From positions 1 to 10,581 of the forward strand of contig DVNA01000108.1 in the NCBI GenBank assembly GCA_018714665.1: a stretch of 10,581 nucleotides of DNA. The letters run 5' to 3'. Under the pieces are notes generated by a model. The model ran no database searches, was not told the DNA's origin, and worked only from the letters and a program-made list of their open reading frames with translations. Source of the DNA: Candidatus Gallibacteroides avistercoris (GTDB taxonomy: Bacteria; Bacteroidota; Bacteroidia; Bacteroidales; CHK158-818). A program made the translations under genes and the position numbers. This document shows, piece after piece, positions 6,999 to 10,581 of the stretch (its first letter is position 1; each line of letters opens with the position of its first letter).

Positions 6999-7023
6999 TG
7001 TCACATTTAACTATTTTATCCTT

Positions 7024-8544
7024 ATGAAAATCTTTCTCTCGTCCATTTCAAAGAAATTAGACGCTTACACGATAGAACACGAACCCATTTCCTCGTTCGA
7101 CTTGATGGAACGGGCTGCCTCGGCGGTAACATTCGAGATTATCTCCCGGTGGAAACGGAATGTCCCCATCATCGTATTCGCCGGCCCCGGCAACAACGGA
7201 GGGGATGCTCTGGCCATATCCCGCATGCTGATGGAAGAGGGGTATAAACCCGAGGTATATCTTTTCAATACCTCCGACAAACCGAGTCCGGACTGCCAAA
7301 AAAACAAACAACGGTTAATTGCTTTGCCGGAGTGCCGTTTTACGGAGATCACCAACCAGTTCATCCCGCCCAAACTGACGGATGACATGTTGATTATCGA
7401 CGGATTGTTCGGTTCCGGATTGAACTCGCCCCTGACCTCGGGATACGCCGCATTGGCTCAACTGATCAACAGTTACAACGCCACGGTCATATCAATCGAC
7501 CTGCCCTCGGGACTGTTCGGAGAAGACAACCGGGCAAACAACCCCCGCAACATTATCGAAGCCGACTACACCTTTACTTTCCAATATCCCAAACTCTCGT
7601 TCCTCATGGCAGAGAACGAACGTTTTACGGGCCAATGGAAAGTGTTGGACATCGGACTGCACCCGGAGGCGCTGGCCCAGACCCCGTCTCCCTATTATTT
7701 CATAGAACCCGAAGATGCTGCCCGCCTGTTAAAAAAACGGAGGAAATTTGCCTCCAAGAGAGAGTTGGGACACGCCTTGCTCATCGCCGGAAGCTACGGC
7801 ATGATGGGAGCCGCCGTATTGGCAACCAAAGCCTGCCTGCATACAGGCACAGGGCTGGTAACGGTACACACACCCCGCTGCGGATATCCGGTCATCCAAT
7901 CGACTGTTCCCGAAGCCCTTTTCAATGCAGACAAAAACGACCTGCACTTCTCATCGCTGCATATACAACAACGCTACAATGCCATCGGTATCGGCCCGGG
8001 ATTGGGCCGGCACATCGAAACGGCATCTGCATTCAAGGCACTCATTCCGCAATACAACCGTCCCTATGTGGTCGATGCCGATGCGCTGAACCTGATTTCG
8101 GAATCGCCCGAAATGCTGGACTCCTTGCCTCCGTACAGCATCCTTACACCGCACGCCGGAGAGTTCGACCGGCTTTTCGGGAAAAGTGAAACCTCTTACG
8201 AAAGAGTTATCAAGGCGAAAAGCGAGGCTAAAAAAAGGAACCTGATTATCGTTTTAAAAGGAGCCTATACCGCCACCGTACTGCCCAAAGGCGACATCTA
8301 TTTCAACGCGACCGGCAACGCAGGAATGGCAACAGCCGGCAGTGGGGATGTCTTAACCGGTATCATCACCGGTCTTCTGGCACAGGGTTATCTCCCGGCA
8401 GAAGCTGCCGTATTGGGCGTCTGCCTGCACGGACTGGCCGGAGACCTGGCAGCAGCAGAGCTGTCGGAAGCCTACATCACGGCCGGAGATATCGTCGCAT
8501 ACTTGGGAAAAGCCCGGTTAAAACTGGAACGGCTTTTGGCCTGA
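7024..8544 (+). CDS. nnr: Bifunctional NAD(P)H-hydrate epimerase / ADP-dependent dehydratase (NnrE-NnrD fusion)
   Basis: The enzyme repairs hydrated, inactive NADH and NADPH. The N-terminal domain interconverts the R and S epimers of NAD(P)HX; the C-terminal domain dehydrates S-NAD(P)HX with ADP (or ATP) back to NAD(P)H. From ATG 7024 the protein has 506 residues, as expected for the fusion. The epimerase domain (about 1-215) shows LMERAA (28-33), FAGPGNNGGDALAISRML (52-69), IIDGLFGSGL (124-133) and DLPSGL (159-164). The dehydratase domain (about 230-506) shows GIGPGLG (322-328), DADALN (351-356), TPHAGEF (375-381), KGAYT (412-416) and the nucleotide-binding GNAGMATAGSGDVLTGI (431-447). The frame is open back to 6826, but those extra 66 residues do not resemble the family and overlap the promoter. 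The cytoplasmic protein appears complete in both domains. Confidence 0.95.
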   Translation: MKIFLSSISKKLDAYTIEHEPISSFDLMERAASAVTFEIISRWKRNVPIIVFAGPGNNGGDALAISRMLMEEGYKPEVYLFNTSDKPSPDCQKNKQRLIALPECRFTEITNQFIPPKLTDDMLIIDGLFGSGLNSPLTSGYAALAQLINSYNATVISIDLPSGLFGEDNRANNPRNIIEADYTFTFQYPKLSFLMAENERFTGQWKVLDIGLHPEALAQTPSPYYFIEPEDAARLLKKRRKFASKRELGHALLIAGSYGMMGAAVLATKACLHTGTGLVTVHTPRCGYPVIQSTVPEALFNADKNDLHFSSLHIQQRYNAIGIGPGLGRHIETASAFKALIPQYNRPYVVDADALNLISESPEMLDSLPPYSILTPHAGEFDRLFGKSETSYERVIKAKSEAKKRNLIIVLKGAYTATVLPKGDIYFNATGNAGMATAGSGDVLTGIITGLLAQGYLPAEAAVLGVCLHGLAGDLAAAELSEAYITAGDIVAYLGKARLKLERLLA

Positions 8545-8548
8545 ATCG

Positions 8549-8581
8549 GGAATAACAGATGTTAATTCCTCGCGGATTTTT
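8549..8581 (+). terminator. Weak candidate terminator after nnr
   Basis: GGAATAAC (8549-8556) pairs with GTTAATTCC (8561-8569) apart from one bulged A, around a 4-base loop. A five-T run follows at 8577-8581, seven bases past the stem. The stem is A+T-rich and the T run is displaced, so termination may be poor. Confidence 0.3.
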
Positions 8582-8623
8582 CGATATATGAAGTTAAACC
8601 GCCCTTTGTTAGAGAATAAATTA

Positions 8624-8631
8624 TAACTTTG
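8624..8631 (+). promoter_or_regulatory. -7 promoter element of the DUF4831 gene
   Basis: TAACTTTG matches TAnnTTTG exactly, 37 bases before ATG 8669. A TTTG at 8605-8608 lies upstream, but with only 15 bases between the boxes, which is short for the -33 element. The gene is therefore likely to have its own promoter and not depend on nnr. Confidence 0.6.
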
Positions 8632-8668
8632 CAAAAAGACTTGAATGTTTACCCTAAAAGAAAACCGA

Positions 8669-9736
8669 ATGAGAACATTGCTTCTTTCCCTCTGCACGAT
8701 ATGTGCCCTCGGGAGTTTTGCACAGGAAACCACCAAACTCACAGCTGCCAAACACAACAAATACGGGCTGATATACAACTTGCCGCGTACCCAGGTCGAA
8801 ATAGAGGCGTTGGTTACCAAAACCACCGTCAAGGTCGGGCCATTCTACCAATACGCCGAGCGCTTTTTAGGGACACCGGCCACCATTACCCAGGATGCCG
8901 AAACCTACTCGCTCGACAAGGTTCAGGTTTTTACCCGGGGGGTACCCGACAAAGAGCAACAATACCTGGTACAATTTAAGTCTGGCTCAACGCCCTTTAT
9001 CTACCTGGACAAAGAGGGTGTCATCCTGGCGGTAAACACCGACCCCGTTGCAGAAGCCGCCATCGAACCGCTGACTCCACAACCCAAGAAATATTCACTG
9101 GAAGGGAACAGTTACTATTCGGTCTTTTCCGAAGACCTGCTGTTGGCCGGCTCCACCAACAAAATGGCCGAAGAAGCAGCCAAACAGCTGTACCACATCC
9201 GCGAATCGAAAGTCAACCTGATTACCGGTGATGTAGATCAGATACCGGCCGACGGAGAGTCGTACAAGGTAATTATCAACCAGTTGGATCAACAGGAACA
9301 ATCTTTGGTAGCCTTGTTCATGGGAACCGTAGAAACAGAACAATACGTAAAGAGATTCCGGATAACTCCCTCGGACAGCCTAACCGACGAAATAGCTTTC
9401 CGTTTCTCAACCAAACGCGGGATAGTCAGTAAAGACGATCTGGGCGGAAGCCCCGTATATCTGAACCTGAAAGTTACCGAACGGGGAGAATTGCCTATCG
9501 ACGAAAAAGGCAGACCAATGCCCCTACCCAAAAAAGGGTTGGTATATTGCATACCGGGATCTGCCAACATCAACCTACAACTGAACGGGAAAGAACTTTT
9601 CAACGGAAACTTCCAAATAGCCCAGTTCGGCGTAAAATACGCATTGGACCCTTCGATGTTCGCCAACTCCAAAAAAGGGACTGCACAAGTAACATTCTAC
9701 CCCCAAACGGGAGCGATACGCGAAATCAAATATTAA
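8669..9736 (+). CDS. Secreted DUF4831-family protein of unknown function
   Basis: From ATG 8669 the protein has 355 residues. It opens with a clear signal peptide, MRTLLLSLCTICALGSFAQ, with likely cleavage around residues 18-19, and no lipobox Cys follows. The mature protein should therefore be periplasmic or exported. The family call rests on the KYGLIYNLPRTQVEIE stretch (31-46) and GPFYQYAERFLG (57-68), which I recognise from Bacteroidota DUF4831 proteins. The rest looks beta-rich, with no catalytic motif I can name. The in-frame ATG at 8645 would add eight charged residues before the signal peptide and is less likely. The gene has its own -7 box, follows nnr by 124 bases, and ends six bases before a perfect hairpin. 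No function is known to me. Confidence 0.8.
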   Translation: MRTLLLSLCTICALGSFAQETTKLTAAKHNKYGLIYNLPRTQVEIEALVTKTTVKVGPFYQYAERFLGTPATITQDAETYSLDKVQVFTRGVPDKEQQYLVQFKSGSTPFIYLDKEGVILAVNTDPVAEAAIEPLTPQPKKYSLEGNSYYSVFSEDLLLAGSTNKMAEEAAKQLYHIRESKVNLITGDVDQIPADGESYKVIINQLDQQEQSLVALFMGTVETEQYVKRFRITPSDSLTDEIAFRFSTKRGIVSKDDLGGSPVYLNLKVTERGELPIDEKGRPMPLPKKGLVYCIPGSANINLQLNGKELFNGNFQIAQFGVKYALDPSMFANSKKGTAQVTFYPQTGAIREIKY

Positions 9737-9741
9737 AGGCC

Positions 9742-9790
9742 AAATACAAAGAGAGGCGTTTACTTTTCGTAAACGCCTCTCTTTGTATTT
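9742..9790. terminator. Shared bidirectional terminator between convergent genes
   Basis: Bases 9742-9763 and 9769-9790 form a perfect 22-bp stem with the 5-base loop TTTTC. The stem has a G+C-rich centre (GAGAGGCG) and A/T-rich ends, so each strand finishes in a T-rich arm. It begins six bases after the DUF4831 stop and ends six bases before the stop of the convergent lipoprotein gene, serving both. Confidence 0.9.
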
Positions 9791-9795
9791 TCCCC

Positions 9796-10005
9796 TTATT
9801 GCAACGTTATCACCGTTGTAGTATCGGATACCGTTACTGCGGCAGAGTCCGGAGCGATAGAATCGACCTGAACCGAACCGCTTTCCAAAACGATAACAGC
9901 AGAGTCGTCCGAACCGGTATTTCCGGAGGCATCTGCCTTTTTATTGCTACACGAAGCCAGCGCCCATACAAACAGAAAAGCAGCGAAAAAAACCAAATTT
10001 TTCAT
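9796..10005 (-). CDS. Small lipoprotein of unknown function (69 residues)
   Basis: A 69-residue protein starts with a lipoprotein signal: Lys near the N-terminus, a hydrophobic run, then ALASC with the acceptor Cys19, followed by SNKK. The mature chain of about 50 residues is short, acidic and rich in Ser, Asp, Val and Thr, with no Trp, Tyr or Phe, and is probably extended. Export signal and lipidation are seen in the sequence; the role is unknown. The position after the +2 residue does not settle inner- versus outer-membrane sorting in this phylum. The gene is isolated: it converges on the DUF4831 gene with a shared terminator and has 214 bases before the next gene. No strong TAnnTTTG box was found upstream. 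The clear lipobox and the terminator fitted to its stop support a real gene. Confidence 0.75.
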   Translation of the reverse strand: MKNLVFFAAFLFVWALASCSNKKADASGNTGSDDSAVIVLESGSVQVDSIAPDSAAVTVSDTTTVITLQ

Positions 10006-10101
10006 TTCATTCCAGTTTTTAAATCATAAAACAATGGAGTTCTCCCGATAAAAGAAAACTCATTTTGGTTTTATAACAACCTCCATGCTACTCTTGTTCA
10101 C

Positions 10102-10146
10102 AAAAAACGGATGTAGAAGAAAAGAGAAAAGAATACGGTTCATCCG
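10102..10146 (-). terminator. Candidate terminator of the VanZ-like gene
   Basis: On the minus strand CGGATG (10146-10141) pairs with CATCCG (10113-10108) across a 27-base loop and is directly followed by six Ts (10107-10102). The stem is short and the loop long. A second small hairpin, GATACAG/CTGTATC at 10180-10201, lies nearer the VanZ stop but has no T run. Confidence 0.4.
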
Positions 10147-10219
10147 CAACGGATTTTCCTGCCACAGACAGAAGACACGGATACAGTTCTCTCGCTGTAT
10201 CAACCTGACTATTGCCAAC

Positions 10220-10581
10220 CTATTTAATTCCGAATAAACGGTTCACCAACGGACGAACGACAAAGACCCCGACCACCAGGCCGACGGTAGCCCCCAAAAC
10301 ATTGGCCCAGAAATCGAACCAATCGCCAGCACGGGTATCGGTACAAAAATTTTGTATCAATTCGACGATGCCCCCAAAGCAGACGGCACACAACCAACCA
10401 CCCAGCAAGATTTTTCTTCGGCTGCCGTGCAAAAGAGAAGAACGGTATGTATCGAAACTGAACATCCCCACCAATCCGCCATACATACAAAAATGAGCTA
10501 TCTTGTCCAAATAAGGAATCTCCATTTGAGGCAACTCCTCAGACGACGATAGCGACAAATAGAGAATCGCCCCTATCACCA
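10220..10581 (-). CDS. VanZ-like integral membrane protein, N-terminus outside window
   Basis: The frame is open to the window edge. The first possible start inside is GTG at 10579, but the true start is probably beyond 10581. About 119-120 residues are visible, out of the usual roughly 120-170. Four hydrophobic segments are seen: a partial one at the edge, one around KIAHFCMYGGLVGMF, one around GGWLCAVCFGGIVELIQ, and one around ANVLGATVGLVVGVFVV. Family-type features are DKIAHF with a following Tyr, the E-L-I-Q segment and RAGDWFDFWANVLGA, in which charged residues are conserved at membrane edges. VanZ itself gives low-level teicoplanin resistance, but most relatives are of unknown function, so resistance should not be assumed here. 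Confidence 0.8.
   Translation of the reverse strand, partial: VIGAILYLSLSSSEELPQMEIPYLDKIAHFCMYGGLVGMFSFDTYRSSLLHGSRRKILLGGWLCAVCFGGIVELIQNFCTDTRAGDWFDFWANVLGATVGLVVGVFVVRPLVNRLFGIK

Larger units (their letters stand above)
6720..7023. other. Divergent intergenic region between the peptide transporter and nnr
   Basis: This 304-base, A+T-rich stretch lies between two diverging genes. It holds one -7-like box for each direction (6800-6793 on minus, 6991-6998 on plus). The plus-strand nnr frame stays open back to 6826 and would encode a hydrophobic run, but the base composition and the promoter inside it argue against translation. I see no riboswitch-like fold, tRNA or other gene here. Confidence 0.6.

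Noticed and set aside
6826..7023. 66-residue N-terminal extension of the nnr product with a hydrophobic, signal-like run
   Set aside because: NnrE-NnrD enzymes start near MKIFLSS, the extension is A+T-rich noncoding-like DNA, and a promoter box lies within it.
10220..10581. Glycopeptide-resistance gene because of the VanZ similarity
   Set aside because: No other van genes are in view, and VanZ-like proteins are common housekeeping-type membrane proteins in this phylum.
1..10581. CRISPR array, insertion sequence, integrase, tRNA or phage genes
   Set aside because: No regularly spaced repeats, transposase or integrase motifs, or cloverleaf-like sequences were found; the inverted repeats seen are explained as terminators or short hairpins.

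Overview
The window looks like ordinary chromosome from a member of the Bacteroidales (Bacteroidota). I infer this from three things. First, copies of the Bacteroidota sigma-factor -7 motif (TAnnTTTG) sit just upstream of several genes, where Shine-Dalgarno sequences are weak or absent. Second, several proteins belong to families typical of the phylum: an outer-membrane barrel ending in DTSRFGH, a DUF4831 protein, an Obg without its usual C-terminal domain, and a fused NnrE-NnrD repair enzyme. Third, the order hpt-adk-obg-pgeF is familiar from this group. The genus cannot be fixed from the sequence.

Layout. Bases 1-960 (+) are the C-terminal part of an outer-membrane beta-barrel protein that begins outside the window. 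Bases 1087-1760 (+) hold a broken SMI1/KNR4-type (toxin-immunity-like) gene with a duplicated N-terminus and a one-base frameshift. It ends tail-to-tail with the minus-strand housekeeping block: hpt (4990-4448), adk (4418-3846), obg (3725-2589) and pgeF (2592-1783). A hairpin separates hpt-adk from obg-pgeF, and obg and pgeF overlap by ATGA. A POT-family peptide transporter (6719-5187, -) lies upstream of hpt and is separated from it by a strong hairpin terminator. A 304-base divergent promoter region (6720-7023) lies between it and the bifunctional NAD(P)HX repair enzyme (7024-8544, +). A secreted DUF4831 protein follows (8669-9736, +). A perfect 22-bp hairpin serves as a shared convergent terminator between it and a 69-residue lipoprotein (10005-9796, -). 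The window ends inside a VanZ-like membrane protein (10581-10220, -).

How the genes fit together. Most encode core metabolism: purine salvage (Hpt), adenylate balance (Adk), ribosome assembly (Obg), muropeptide or purine-nucleoside processing (PgeF), repair of damaged NAD(P)H (Nnr) and peptide uptake (POT). The accessory-looking parts are the left end, with its degraded immunity gene, and the two short envelope genes on the right.

I see no CRISPR array, transposase, integrase, tRNA or rRNA, and no convincing new multi-gene system. The points most worth following are the remodelled immunity gene, the possible purine link between PgeF and Hpt, and the non-canonical proton-coupling motif of the transporter.
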